DNA of 34,696 nucleotides. Source: Chloroflexota bacterium. Lineage in GTDB: Bacteria; Chloroflexota; Dehalococcoidia; Lucifugimonadales; JACPCL1. The stretch covers positions 1 through 34,696 of the forward strand of contig JACQOP010000074.1 of assembly GCA_016202485.1 (NCBI GenBank), read 5' to 3'. This document shows, piece by piece, positions 8,527-16,373 of the stretch (within the stretch, counting starts at the first letter, position 1; each line of letters opens with the position of its first letter). The translations under genes were made by a program, and so were the position numbers. The notes under the pieces are model-generated. The model had not been told where the DNA came from. It made no database searches and saw only the letters and a list, made by a program, of their open reading frames with translations.

Positions 8527-9471
8527 ATGGTCATCATCCAGTCGGTCCTGGGCCCAGTGGACACGGAGGAGCTGGGGTTCACCCTGATGCATGAGCACGT
8601 GCTGTCCAGCTCCGCAGGCGTGTGGTATACCTATCCAGAGCTGGTCAACCGGCGGTGGCTGACGGAATCGGTGATTGCCGACCTGCGGGAAGCGGCTGCC
8701 GAGGGTCTGCAAACATTCGTAGACGTGACGCCCTTTGACCTGGGGCGGGACATCCAACTGCTGCAGGATGCCGCCGAAGGGTCAGGCGTCCACATCATTG
8801 CTGCCACTGGGACCCACCGCAACGTGCCGCGGGCCTTCCTGGACGGCACGACGGTGGACCTGATTGCTGAGCTGTACATCCGGGAGATCCAGGAGGGTAT
8901 AGAGGGCACGGGCATCAAGGCCGGCATCATCAAGGTGGCCAACGACCAGGAGGGAGTGGACGCTCCGGGCGCGTTGATGCTGCGGGCGGCCGCCCGGGCA
9001 CACCTGCGTACGGGGGTCCCCATCAGCACGCACAGCTACGCTCCCGGACGGGTGGGCGAGGCCCAGCTTGCCATCCTGCAAGAGGAAGGAGTGTACCCGG
9101 GGCGGGTATACATTGGCCACTGCAACGACACCGAGGACATGGACTATTTGACCGGGCTGTGCCGCAAGGGGTGCTACCTTGGGATGGACCGCTTTCCTGG
9201 GGGTGGGGCGCTGGGATGGGAGCAGCGGGTGCAGGTGGTCAAAGGGCTGATTGACGCCGGATTCGCCTCGCAAGTCATGCTGTCTCACGACCGGAGGCTG
9301 TGCGGCCCCAATACCCGCATGGGGCGAATGGAACGGCGGGGGAACAACCCGGACGGCATCAACTTTATTGTCCGCAAGGTCTTGCCGAGGCTCCGGGAGA
9401 TGGGGGTCTCGGAGGAGACCATCCACCTGATGATGGTGGAATCGCCCCGGCGATACTTTGAGGGGAGGTAG
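8527..9471 (+). CDS. Phosphotriesterase-family metal-dependent hydrolase
   Basis: 314 aa of the amidohydrolase superfamily, PTE-like branch (phosphotriesterases, lactonases, PHP). The binuclear-metal ligands are all visible: HEH (22-24), Lys136 in IIKVAND (the usual carbamylated Lys), His169 in STHSY, His198 in GHCND and Asp255 in LSHDRR. The start ATG has AAGGAGGG 6 nt upstream and its own promoter. The ORF track start at TTG 8467 falls on the -35 element and is rejected. Natural substrates in this family are mostly lactones or esters. Specificity cannot be read here, and true organophosphate activity should not be assumed. Confidence 0.82.
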   Translation: MVIIQSVLGPVDTEELGFTLMHEHVLSSSAGVWYTYPELVNRRWLTESVIADLREAAAEGLQTFVDVTPFDLGRDIQLLQDAAEGSGVHIIAATGTHRNVPRAFLDGTTVDLIAELYIREIQEGIEGTGIKAGIIKVANDQEGVDAPGALMLRAAARAHLRTGVPISTHSYAPGRVGEAQLAILQEEGVYPGRVYIGHCNDTEDMDYLTGLCRKGCYLGMDRFPGGGALGWEQRVQVVKGLIDAGFASQVMLSHDRRLCGPNTRMGRMERRGNNPDGINFIVRKVLPRLREMGVSEETIHLMMVESPRRYFEGR

Positions 9472-9475
9472 GCTA

Positions 9476-9505
9476 TTGCCCCTGGGTCGCAGAGCGTCAC
9501 ATAAT
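9476..9505 (+). promoter_or_regulatory. Promoter candidate for the two-component operon
   Basis: TTGCCC (9476-9481), an 18-nt spacer, then CATAAT (9500-9505). It lies just after the stop of the phosphotriesterase-family gene and about 60 nt before the response-regulator start. Confidence 0.45.
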
Positions 9506-9568
9506 GAGGCTTGCCCTCGCTGGTTTCAAGGCAGAGTCAAGCATGCAGGGCGCAGCAGGTAAAGGGGC

Positions 9569-10267
9569 GTGAGCTTGAGCGAGGACATGGCCAGGACACT
9601 CACTTCCATCCTCGTGATTGAGGACGAGCCGGCCATTGCCAGCGCGCTGCAGATTGGCCTCAGCTATGAGGGTTTCCGGGTTGAGATGGCCGGCGATGGC
9701 GACGGGGGGCTTGACCTGGCCCAGCAGCGCCAGCCAGACCTGGTTATCTTGGACGTGAACCTGCCTGGCATGGACGGGTGGGAGGTATGCAGGCGTATCC
9801 GGAGCTACAGCAGCGTCCCAATTATCTTCTTGACGGTGCGTGATGAGGTGAGCGACCGGGTACGGGGCCTGAACCTTGGGGCGGACGACTACATTGTGAA
9901 GCCTTTCAACTTCCAGGAGCTGCTGGCCCGGGTGCGGGCAGTGCTGCGCAGGCATGGCCAGGGACTTGAGGGCAAGCTGCTGAGCTTTGAAGATGTGATG
10001 CTGCGGCTGGATACGCGGGAAGTGACGCGCGGGGGCGCTCCGGTAGAGCTGACGGCCCGGCACTTTGACCTGCTGCACCTGTTCATGCTCCACCCCAGAG
10101 AGGTGCTGGCCAAGGACAGGATTCTGAGGGAGGTCTGGGGTTACGACTACGAAGGGGATAGTAACATTGTAGAGGTCTATATGATGCAGCTCCGACGCCG
10201 CCTCGGCGACCCTCCGCTCATCCAGACCTTACGGGGCGCCGGCTATGCTCTCAGGCTCAGGCCGTGA
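9569..10267 (+). CDS. OmpR/PhoB-family response regulator
   Basis: 232 aa, standard for this family. The receiver domain (about 12-125) has the acidic pocket IEDE (17-20), phosphoacceptor Asp62 in ILDVNLPGMDG, Thr89 and Lys111 in IVKPF. A winged-helix DNA-binding domain fills about 135-230, with the closing RRRLGD and RGAGYALRL segments. The start is taken as GTG 9569; ATG 9587 would shorten it by six residues and is possible. Its stop overlaps the start of the kinase gene by 4 nt (GTGA), so the two are translationally coupled partners. The target genes are unknown; the adjacent secreted PxKF protein is a reasonable candidate. Confidence 0.92.
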   Translation: MSLSEDMARTLTSILVIEDEPAIASALQIGLSYEGFRVEMAGDGDGGLDLAQQRQPDLVILDVNLPGMDGWEVCRRIRSYSSVPIIFLTVRDEVSDRVRGLNLGADDYIVKPFNFQELLARVRAVLRRHGQGLEGKLLSFEDVMLRLDTREVTRGGAPVELTARHFDLLHLFMLHPREVLAKDRILREVWGYDYEGDSNIVEVYMMQLRRRLGDPPLIQTLRGAGYALRLRP

Positions 10268-11718
10268 TCGGTCGCTTCCATACCTTGCGCTGGCGACTGG
10301 GACTCCTGTACGTCCCTCTTATCATCCTGCTTCTCACCGCTGCCGCCCTGTTCACCTACAGCCAGGTCAGGCTTCTGCTCACCAACGCGGTAGCGGAACG
10401 GGTGCGGGACCGGCTGCTGGGCGTGGTGTACCCGGCCCTCCAGGAAATGCCGGACTCGGCTGCCGCAGGGGAGGCGTCACTGGCCCTCATTGCCGCCCGG
10501 CTAGCGGAGCGGTCGGACCAGCAGGTGGCCTATCTGCTGCTGGACAGCCAGGGTGAGCTTGTGGGCTCAGGGGGCGGCGCAGGCAGTCCCCACCTTCGCC
10601 AGAAGTTCCCCGAAGTACCCTACCAGGACGTTCTGGGCAAGGGGGAAGAGAGGGCCTTGGTAGTGTCCGTGGAGGAAGACCCCGGCACCCTCTATGTAGT
10701 GGACCTGCTCCCCATTACCAACGAGGCCGGAGAGACGGTGGGGCTCATCCAGGGTGTGACCAACCTCCGCTCCGTCCAGGATGCCCTGGCAAGGCTACGG
10801 TGGTGGCTGCTGGGCATGGTGGCGGCAGGGGGCCTCCTGGCGGGCGTGTCCGCCCCGCTGCTGGCGCACCTGACCCTGGCGCCTCTGCGACGGACAGGGC
10901 GGGCAGCGGCGCGTATTGCCGGAGGGGACTTCAGCCGGCGGGTCCCCGTGCCCCCAGGGAAGGACGAAGTGGGGACCCTGTCTGAGACGCTGAACCTCAT
11001 GCAGGAGCGGGTACGGCAGGACCTGGAACGGCAAGAACAGCTCCAGCAGCAGATGCGGCAGTTCCTGGCGGACGCCTCCCACGAGCTGCGGTCTCCCCTG
11101 ACGGCCATCCAGGCATCCACAGACGTGCTCCTGCGAGGTGCAAAGGATGACCCGGTGCTGGCAGAGCAGACGCTGGTCTTGGTCCGGCGGGAGACCCAGC
11201 GCCTTATCCGGCTTACTAATGACCTGCTCGCCCTGAGCCGCCTAGAGACGGGGACGGGCCTGGAACTGGGGCCGGTGGACATGAACGGGCTTTGTGAGGA
11301 AGTGCACAGCGCCATCCAGTTCAACACCGAGGGCCGCAAGGTCATCCTGCGGCTGGGGCAATGCCCGCCCCTCCACGGGGACCGGGACCGGTTGAGTCAG
11401 GTGCTGGTGAACCTGATGGAGAATGGGGTGCAGCACACGGCCCCTGGGGGCGAGGTGACGGTAAGCACCAGGGTGGAAGGCGGCCAGTGTGTGGTCACCG
11501 TGGCGGATAACGGGGAGGGCATCCCGCCGGAGCACCTGTCCCACCTGTTTGAGCGGTTCTACCGGGTCCCATCCTCCGGCCCGCGCCGGAGGGACAGCAG
11601 CGGCCTGGGGCTGTCCATTGCCAGGGCCATTGTGGAGGCCCACAGGGGGAGCATTCAGGTAGAAAGCGCCCCCGGCCAGGGGACGACGTTTACGATACGC
11701 CTGCCTCTTCCCCGCTAA
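10264..11718 (+). CDS. Membrane sensor histidine kinase (HAMP-HisKA-HATPase)
   Basis: 484 aa. TM1 is at about 12-33, a roughly 145-residue extracytoplasmic sensor region follows, and TM2 is at about 180-203, then HAMP. The HisKA box ASHELRSPLTA places the phosphorylated His at 273. The ATPase domain shows the N box (NLMENGVQHT), G1 (DNGEGIP), the F box (LFERFYR) and G2 (GLGLSIARAIV). The start is GTG at 10264, overlapping the regulator stop. It is an intact cognate kinase for the OmpR-family regulator. The sensor region has no recognised ligand domain, so the signal is unknown. A short GC hairpin (11747-11760) follows the stop. Confidence 0.92.
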   Translation: MIGRFHTLRWRLGLLYVPLIILLLTAAALFTYSQVRLLLTNAVAERVRDRLLGVVYPALQEMPDSAAAGEASLALIAARLAERSDQQVAYLLLDSQGELVGSGGGAGSPHLRQKFPEVPYQDVLGKGEERALVVSVEEDPGTLYVVDLLPITNEAGETVGLIQGVTNLRSVQDALARLRWWLLGMVAAGGLLAGVSAPLLAHLTLAPLRRTGRAAARIAGGDFSRRVPVPPGKDEVGTLSETLNLMQERVRQDLERQEQLQQQMRQFLADASHELRSPLTAIQASTDVLLRGAKDDPVLAEQTLVLVRRETQRLIRLTNDLLALSRLETGTGLELGPVDMNGLCEEVHSAIQFNTEGRKVILRLGQCPPLHGDRDRLSQVLVNLMENGVQHTAPGGEVTVSTRVEGGQCVVTVADNGEGIPPEHLSHLFERFYRVPSSGPRRRDSSGLGLSIARAIVEAHRGSIQVESAPGQGTTFTIRLPLPR

Positions 11719-11746
11719 CACCCCATGCTCTCCCCTCCCCTTGCCG

Positions 11747-11760
11747 CCCCGAACACGGGG
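11747..11760 (+). terminator. Weak terminator-like hairpin after the kinase gene
   Basis: CCCCG (11747-11751) pairs with CGGGG (11756-11760) around AACA. A C/T-rich stretch including TCTTTT follows. The stem is only 5 bp, so confidence is low. The 11761-11919 stretch after it is AT-rich and probably holds the promoter of the secreted-protein gene, but no clear -35/-10 pair could be fixed. Confidence 0.3.
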
Positions 11761-11919
11761 TTCCCCTATCTTTTCCCATGCATTTTCAGCAGACTCTTAC
11801 CTGTTATTCAGCTTAGATTCAGGAACGGATTAAGTAGTTATGCTAATATACGACTGCGTATTTTAACGTAGTACACCTTTCGGAGATAGCCCAGGCTGCT
11901 GGGAGAAGGAGCATCTCAT

Positions 11920-12867
11920 ATGAGATATGAATGGGTAAAGCGCGCGGCGGGTTTGCTGGCGATAAGCGCTCTCGTGGCGCTTGTAGGCCCGGGCATCGCC
12001 TTGGCCAACCACACTGCTCCTGCCCCCACTAATCTCGAGGTGTCTTCCACCTCCTGCACAGAGAACGACCTGAAGTGGACCAAAAGCACCGATGGAGACG
12101 TTGACCATCAGCACGTGGTTCGCAGGGACGGAGGAGTTGGCGCCTACAACGATATCAGTGGGGAACTCAGTGCATCAACTGAGAGCTATGACGACATTGG
12201 CCTCACGGGTGGTACGGTCTACGACTACAAGATAGGGATACACGACGTAGATAACAACGCTGCCCACGACGCGCATAGTTATAGAGAAACCGGCGCCGTC
12301 AACGGCAACACACCTGCCTGCGAGGCTGAGCCCTATGATGAGACCCCGCCAACCATAGTGCTTAGCACGCCCGCTGATGACGCCGTGTACATCCTAAACG
12401 AGGTGGTACTGGCGGACTACTCCTGCGACGACGACGTGGCAGTGGATAGCTGCGAGGGGGACGTAGCCAATGGGAGCGCCATTGATACGTCTACGGTAGG
12501 CGCTCACTCTTTCACGGTGAACGCCACCGATACTTCCGGCAACGAAGCCACACTCACCCACAACTACACGGTGGTGTACGCCTTCGGCGGCTTCCGCCAG
12601 CCGGTGCTGACGCCGGTGACCACCTTCAAGGCCGGCTCCACCATCCCCGTGAAGTTCACCTTGACGGACGCTGGCGGCAACCCCGTGGGGACGGCGGTAG
12701 CCTCGGCGGCTGGCTCGCTGGGCGAGTCTGCTGACTGCCGCTACGACGAGACGGACCAGCAGTACATCTGCAATCTGAAGACGCCCAAGGGGGCTTCTGG
12801 GGACTACACCATCACGGTGACGCTGAATGACGGCAGCACCCATGAAGTGACTGTCACTCTCAAGTAA
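11920..12867 (+). CDS. Secreted FnIII/Ig-like protein with C-terminal PxKF domain
   Basis: 315 aa. The N terminus is a classical signal peptide (RxxK..., hydrophobic 10-28, AxA site, predicted cut after ALA at 29). A fibronectin-III-like region spans about 33-115. A second Ig/HYR-like module (about 140-225) begins TPPTIVLSTPADDA and ends DTSGNEATLTHNYTV, and has a Cys pair. The last about 90 residues match the PxKF-type domain, with TFKAGSTIPVKFTLTDAGG. AAGGAG lies 8 nt before ATG 11920. It is probably an exported adhesive or structural protein, with no catalytic motif. Position after the two-component pair suggests, but does not prove, control by it. It ends at a strong terminator. Confidence 0.75.
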   Translation: MRYEWVKRAAGLLAISALVALVGPGIALANHTAPAPTNLEVSSTSCTENDLKWTKSTDGDVDHQHVVRRDGGVGAYNDISGELSASTESYDDIGLTGGTVYDYKIGIHDVDNNAAHDAHSYRETGAVNGNTPACEAEPYDETPPTIVLSTPADDAVYILNEVVLADYSCDDDVAVDSCEGDVANGSAIDTSTVGAHSFTVNATDTSGNEATLTHNYTVVYAFGGFRQPVLTPVTTFKAGSTIPVKFTLTDAGGNPVGTAVASAAGSLGESADCRYDETDQQYICNLKTPKGASGDYTITVTLNDGSTHEVTVTLK

Positions 12868-12888
12868 TAGCCTTCTTGCAACGCCAGA

Positions 12889-12918
12889 GGGGGCGGGACA
12901 TCAGTCCCGCCCCCTTTT
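12889..12918. terminator. Strong bidirectional rho-independent terminator
   Basis: An 11-bp perfect GC stem, GGGGGCGGGAC (12889-12899) with GTCCCGCCCCC (12904-12914), has a 4-nt loop and is followed by TTTT on the plus strand. It lies between the secreted-protein gene and the convergent small minus-strand ORF, so it may serve both. Confidence 0.85.
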
Positions 12919-12949
12919 CTGCGTCTGGGGAGGTTTCAGGGGCGTTCTC

Positions 12950-13183
12950 TTACGGCCGGGAGTTGTAGCGCACCACGGCAATGACCAGGAGCAGCGCCGG
13001 AGGCCCAAGCAGGGAGAACAGCAGCACAACCTCTATGCCGGCTCCCAAGGCCTGGGCCGCCACGGCGATGATGGTGCTGGACACCGCATAAAAGACAAGG
13101 TTTTTGCCAAACACGGCCTCACTATAGCCCTGGGGGAGGACGTTGTACAGACGGCGAATTACGGGTACCGCCCCTTGCGCCAT
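12950..13183 (-). CDS. Small putative membrane protein (77 aa)
   Basis: The ORF track shows a 380-aa minus ORF to 14092, but most of that is antisense to the molybdopterin hydroxylase gene. Its last 77 codons lie in otherwise empty DNA and begin with a Met (MAQGAVPVIRR). They contain two convincing hydrophobic segments, about 29-48 and 51-72, ending VVRYNSRP, which is how a real small two-helix membrane protein looks. No good Shine-Dalgarno precedes the start. It is convergent with the secreted-protein gene and divergent from the hydroxylase gene. I do not recognise the family. Chance is possible, but hydrophobicity and position favour a gene. Confidence 0.5.
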   Translation of the reverse strand: MAQGAVPVIRRLYNVLPQGYSEAVFGKNLVFYAVSSTIIAVAAQALGAGIEVVLLFSLLGPPALLLVIAVVRYNSRP

Positions 13184-13303
13184 TTTTGCAGTGGTGTAAT
13201 ATAGCCATTGTGTTTGGCAATAGCAGGCCCTCTGCCGCCGGCAGTCCTGCCATAAGGCGACTCCTTTAATTGCCTGACAGTCCCAGCTTATCGGAGGTGA
13301 CCC

Positions 13304-15631
13304 ATGACCCAAGCCCCCCCAAAACCAGAATCGGCTCCCCAGCAGTTCACCGTTGTGGGGACGCGCCCCAACCGCCATGACGGCGTGGATAAAGTGACCG
13401 GGAACGCCCGGTACAGCGCAGATATCCACCCTGCTGGCTACCTGGTGGGTAAGATCCTGCGAAGCCCCTACGCCCACGCACGAATCAAGTCCATAGATGT
13501 GTCCAAAGCCCTGGCCCTGGCGGGGGTAAAGGCGGTGGTCACCCGGGACGACTTTCCAGAAATCTCCGGCAGAGCTCCGGAAATGGAAGAGGGGCAGGGA
13601 GGCCAGAATTACGGCTTTTACAGCCGCAACGTGATGGCGCGGGAGAAGGCGTTGTACCGGGGCCATGCGGTAGCAGCGGTTGCGGCCACCAGCGCCGACA
13701 TTGCGGAGCAGGCTCTGGGCCTCATTGAGGTGGACTATGAGGCGCTGCCGCCTGTCCTTGATGGCCGGGAGGCGATGAAGGAAGGGGCGCCCATCCTGCA
13801 CGAACGCCTGGTGCAGATGCATTCGCCCCAGGGCAGGACTGGCGGCTACGGGGATACCGAGACCAGGACAAACGTCGCCAGCCACTACGAGTTCCTGCTG
13901 GGTAACCCGGAGGAGGGGTTCAAGCAGGCGGATATCATTGTTGAGCGAGAGTTCCACACCAAACAAGTGCACCAGGGGTACATAGAGCCCCAGGCCACGA
14001 CGGCCCAGTGGAGCGGCGATGGCTATCTCACCATCTGGTGCAGCAGCCAGTCGCACTTTGGCTTCCGGGACCAGATTGCCAACATCCTGCAACTGCCCTA
14101 TGCGCGCATCAAGGTAGTGCCCATGGAGATAGGCGGGGGCTTTGGGGCCAAGGGGCCGGGCGGCGTGTACCTGGAACCGGTGGCGGCGCTGCTATCCAAA
14201 AAGTCTGCCCGCCCCGTGAAGATCACCATGAACCGTGCTGAGGTGTTCACCAGCACGGGGCCGACCTCGGGGACGCACATCCGGGTGAAGATGGGGGCCA
14301 CCAAGGCGGGGCGGCTGGTGGCGGCGGATGCCACCATGATTTATGAGGCGGGCGCTTTCCCCGGCTCGCCTCTTGGGGGCGCGTGCCGCACCAGCTTTGC
14401 CCCCTACGCGATTCCCAATGGACGGATTGAGGCGTACGACGTGGTAGTCAATATGCCGAAGCAGAACTCCTACCGTGCGCCTGGGTCGCCGGCGGCGGCG
14501 TTTGCCGTGGAGTCGGTGGTAGATGAGCTGTGTGAGAAGCTGAAGATGGACCCCATTGAGTTCCGCTTGCTGAACGCCTCCAAACAGGGGACGAGGCAGG
14601 TGACCGGGCCGGTCTTTGGTGTCGTCGGCAATGTGGAGGTGCTGGAAGCTGCGCGGAACCACCCGCACTATACAACGCCCTTGACGGGCAAGTACCGTGG
14701 CCGGGGGTTTGCCAGCGGGTGCTGGATGAATGGCAGCGGGCCGGCCAGCGCGGTGGCCAGCGTGAACCCGGACGGGACCATCACATTGATTGAAGGCTCT
14801 CCGGACATTGGGGGAAGCCGGGCAGTCATGGCCATGCAGGTAGCAGAGGTGCTGGGCATTCCTGCGGAAGAGGTCCGCCCTGCAATCGTGGACACCGACT
14901 CCATTGGGTATAGCTCCGGTGCAGGAGGCAGCGGCGTAACCTTCAAGATGGGGACAGCCTGCTACCAGGCGGCGCAGGACGTGGTGCGGCAGCTTGTGGA
15001 GCGGGCGGGGAAGATATGGAACGTGCCATCCCAGGACGTGGAGTACAGCCGTGGGGTCCTGAAGAGCAAGCATGACCCTGCCCTGTCCATGACGCTGAAG
15101 AGCCTGGCGCCGCGGTTGAACGGCACGGGCGGGCCTATTGTAGGGCGGGCGGCGGTGAATCCCAGCGGCGTGGGTAATGCCTTTGCCCACCACATCGTTG
15201 ACGTTGAGGTAGACACCGAGACGGGCAAGGTGGAGATACTCCGTTATACAGCGGTGCAGGATGTGGGACGGGCGATTCATCCCACGTATGTGGAGGGCCA
15301 GATCCAGGGGGGTGCCGTGCAAGGGATTGGTTGGGCGCTGAACGAGGAGTACGTCTATAACAAAGAAGGGGCCATGGCCAACGCCACGTTCCTGGACTAC
15401 CGGATGCCCACGGCGCTGGACCTGCCGATGATTGATACGGTGCTGGTGGAGGTACCTAACCCCGGCCATCCCTTTGGGGTCCGGGGCGTTGGGGAAGTGC
15501 CCATCGTGCCGCCCCTTGCTGCCGTGGCCAACGCTATCTATGACGCCGTGGGGGTGCGCTTGATGGAACTGCCCATGTCGCCGGCCAAGGTGTTAGCGGC
15601 GCTGAAGGAGAAAGGACCGGCAGGGGCATAA
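13304..15631 (+). CDS. Xanthine dehydrogenase/CO dehydrogenase family, molybdopterin-binding large subunit
   Basis: 775 aa, normal for the large catalytic subunit of molybdenum hydroxylases. The N-terminal a/b-hammerhead domain (RPNRHDGVDKVTGNARYSADI) leads into the Mo-cofactor domains, with IGGGFGAKG (about 275-283). The conserved catalytic Glu appears in GVGE (E731) near the C terminus. At the active-site loop it reads SYRAPGSPAAAF, unlike the VAYRCSFR loop of form I CO dehydrogenase, so oxidation of CO is unlikely. A heterocyclic or aldehyde-type substrate is more probable. GGAGGTGA precedes ATG 13304. The FAD and 2Fe-2S subunit genes that normally accompany it are absent from this window, so it must rely on partners elsewhere. 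Confidence 0.82.
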   Translation: MTQAPPKPESAPQQFTVVGTRPNRHDGVDKVTGNARYSADIHPAGYLVGKILRSPYAHARIKSIDVSKALALAGVKAVVTRDDFPEISGRAPEMEEGQGGQNYGFYSRNVMAREKALYRGHAVAAVAATSADIAEQALGLIEVDYEALPPVLDGREAMKEGAPILHERLVQMHSPQGRTGGYGDTETRTNVASHYEFLLGNPEEGFKQADIIVEREFHTKQVHQGYIEPQATTAQWSGDGYLTIWCSSQSHFGFRDQIANILQLPYARIKVVPMEIGGGFGAKGPGGVYLEPVAALLSKKSARPVKITMNRAEVFTSTGPTSGTHIRVKMGATKAGRLVAADATMIYEAGAFPGSPLGGACRTSFAPYAIPNGRIEAYDVVVNMPKQNSYRAPGSPAAAFAVESVVDELCEKLKMDPIEFRLLNASKQGTRQVTGPVFGVVGNVEVLEAARNHPHYTTPLTGKYRGRGFASGCWMNGSGPASAVASVNPDGTITLIEGSPDIGGSRAVMAMQVAEVLGIPAEEVRPAIVDTDSIGYSSGAGGSGVTFKMGTACYQAAQDVVRQLVERAGKIWNVPSQDVEYSRGVLKSKHDPALSMTLKSLAPRLNGTGGPIVGRAAVNPSGVGNAFAHHIVDVEVDTETGKVEILRYTAVQDVGRAIHPTYVEGQIQGGAVQGIGWALNEEYVYNKEGAMANATFLDYRMPTALDLPMIDTVLVEVPNPGHPFGVRGVGEVPIVPPLAAVANAIYDAVGVRLMELPMSPAKVLAALKEKGPAGA

Positions 15632-15688
15632 GGGGGAGGAGTGTAGCGGCAGAGGCGGCAGCCGTTACAGCCGATAGGAAGATCACGG

Positions 15689-15720
15689 GGCCCTGCTTTC
15701 ACAAGAGGCAGGGCCTCTCT
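15689..15720 (+). terminator. Terminator after the molybdopterin hydroxylase gene
   Basis: GGCCCTGC (15689-15696) pairs with GCAGGGCC (15708-15715) around an 11-nt loop that can add weaker pairs, then TCTCT. The right arm, AGAGGCAGGGCCT, is identical to that of the terminator at 21034-21068. Confidence 0.5.
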
Positions 15721-15804
15721 ATACCAGGCAGCTTTCGTGTTCCCAGAGGCAGAAGGGGCTGGCAGCAGAACCCTGGGGGCGTATACAGTCCGCCTGGCAA
15801 CTTA

Positions 15805-15813
15805 TGGCATAAT
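15805..15813 (+). promoter_or_regulatory. Extended -10 promoter giving a nearly leaderless mRNA
   Basis: TGGCATAAT (15805-15813) is an extended -10 with no clear -35. It would start transcription around 15820, only one or two bases before ATG 15822. That gene also has no Shine-Dalgarno, so a leaderless transcript is plausible. Confidence 0.4.
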
Positions 15814-15821
15814 GCCCTCAA

Positions 15822-16277
15822 ATGAACGCTGCCTCAATACTCCTGTACCGGGTGCTTATCTGGGGCGGGGCGCTGGTTGCAGGGACCACCTTGCAACGGG
15901 TCTGGCCTCTGGGCCTCTTGCCGCCTCCTGGGGCGCTGGCGCTGGGCATGGCCTTAGGGGCCGCGGGAAGCCTGCTGCTGGCATGGGCGGTGGTGACGAT
16001 GGCGCGGCAGGGGGGCTCACCGAATCCCTACCAGCCATCCAGGGCCCTTGTCACGTCCGGCCCGTTCCGGATTTCCCGCAACCCAATCTACCTATCTTTC
16101 CTCCTGCTCTATCTGGGATTTGCCGCTGTGGTCAATGGGGCGTGGTTCTTCATCCTGACTCCTGGGATATTGCTGGCCCTACAGAAGCTGATTGTGGGGC
16201 AGGAAGAGGAGGACCTGGGGCAACGGTTTGGCGAGGAGTACCGGGCATATTGCCGGCGGGTGCGCCGGTGGATGTGA
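15822..16277 (+). CDS. ICMT/PEMT-like membrane methyltransferase family protein
   Basis: 151 aa integral membrane protein. It has hydrophobic segments at about 6-25, 37-60 and a hairpin at about 88-122. The family core is TSGPFRISRNPIYL (about 78-91), the SAM-binding NP-Y motif of isoprenylcysteine carboxyl methyltransferase and phospholipid methyltransferase relatives. The C-terminal EEEDLGQRFGEEYRAYCRRVRRWM is the usual closing signature. Bacterial members methylate lipids or small molecules; the substrate here is unknown. There is no Shine-Dalgarno and a -10 lies just upstream, so it may be translated from a leaderless message. The overlapping ORF 15737-16294 in another frame is a shadow. 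Confidence 0.78.
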   Translation: MNAASILLYRVLIWGGALVAGTTLQRVWPLGLLPPPGALALGMALGAAGSLLLAWAVVTMARQGGSPNPYQPSRALVTSGPFRISRNPIYLSFLLLYLGFAAVVNGAWFFILTPGILLALQKLIVGQEEEDLGQRFGEEYRAYCRRVRRWM

Positions 16278-16373
16278 GGCTTGCGGAGGCGTGATGAGGG
16301 CGCCATGCCAGTAACAAGGGAGTGGTCAGATGGCCTTTGCGGTACCCCCTGACTTTGGGAGGAGTCAAGGAGA

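Noticed and set aside
8527-9471. True organophosphate-degrading phosphotriesterase
   Set aside because: The metal ligands define only the family; most such proteins are lactonases or esterases, so a specific activity is not claimed.
13175-13202. TTGCGC-16-TAATAT as a promoter for the hydroxylase gene
   Set aside because: The -35 is poor, the leader would be about 100 nt and the element lies inside the small minus ORF; too weak to list.
14192-15469. 425-aa minus-strand ORF
   Set aside because: Antisense to the molybdopterin hydroxylase gene and His/Arg-rich; not protein-like.
15737-16294. 185-aa plus ORF overlapping the ICMT-like gene
   Set aside because: Gly/Ala-rich frame shadow; the 151-aa frame has the membrane methyltransferase signature.
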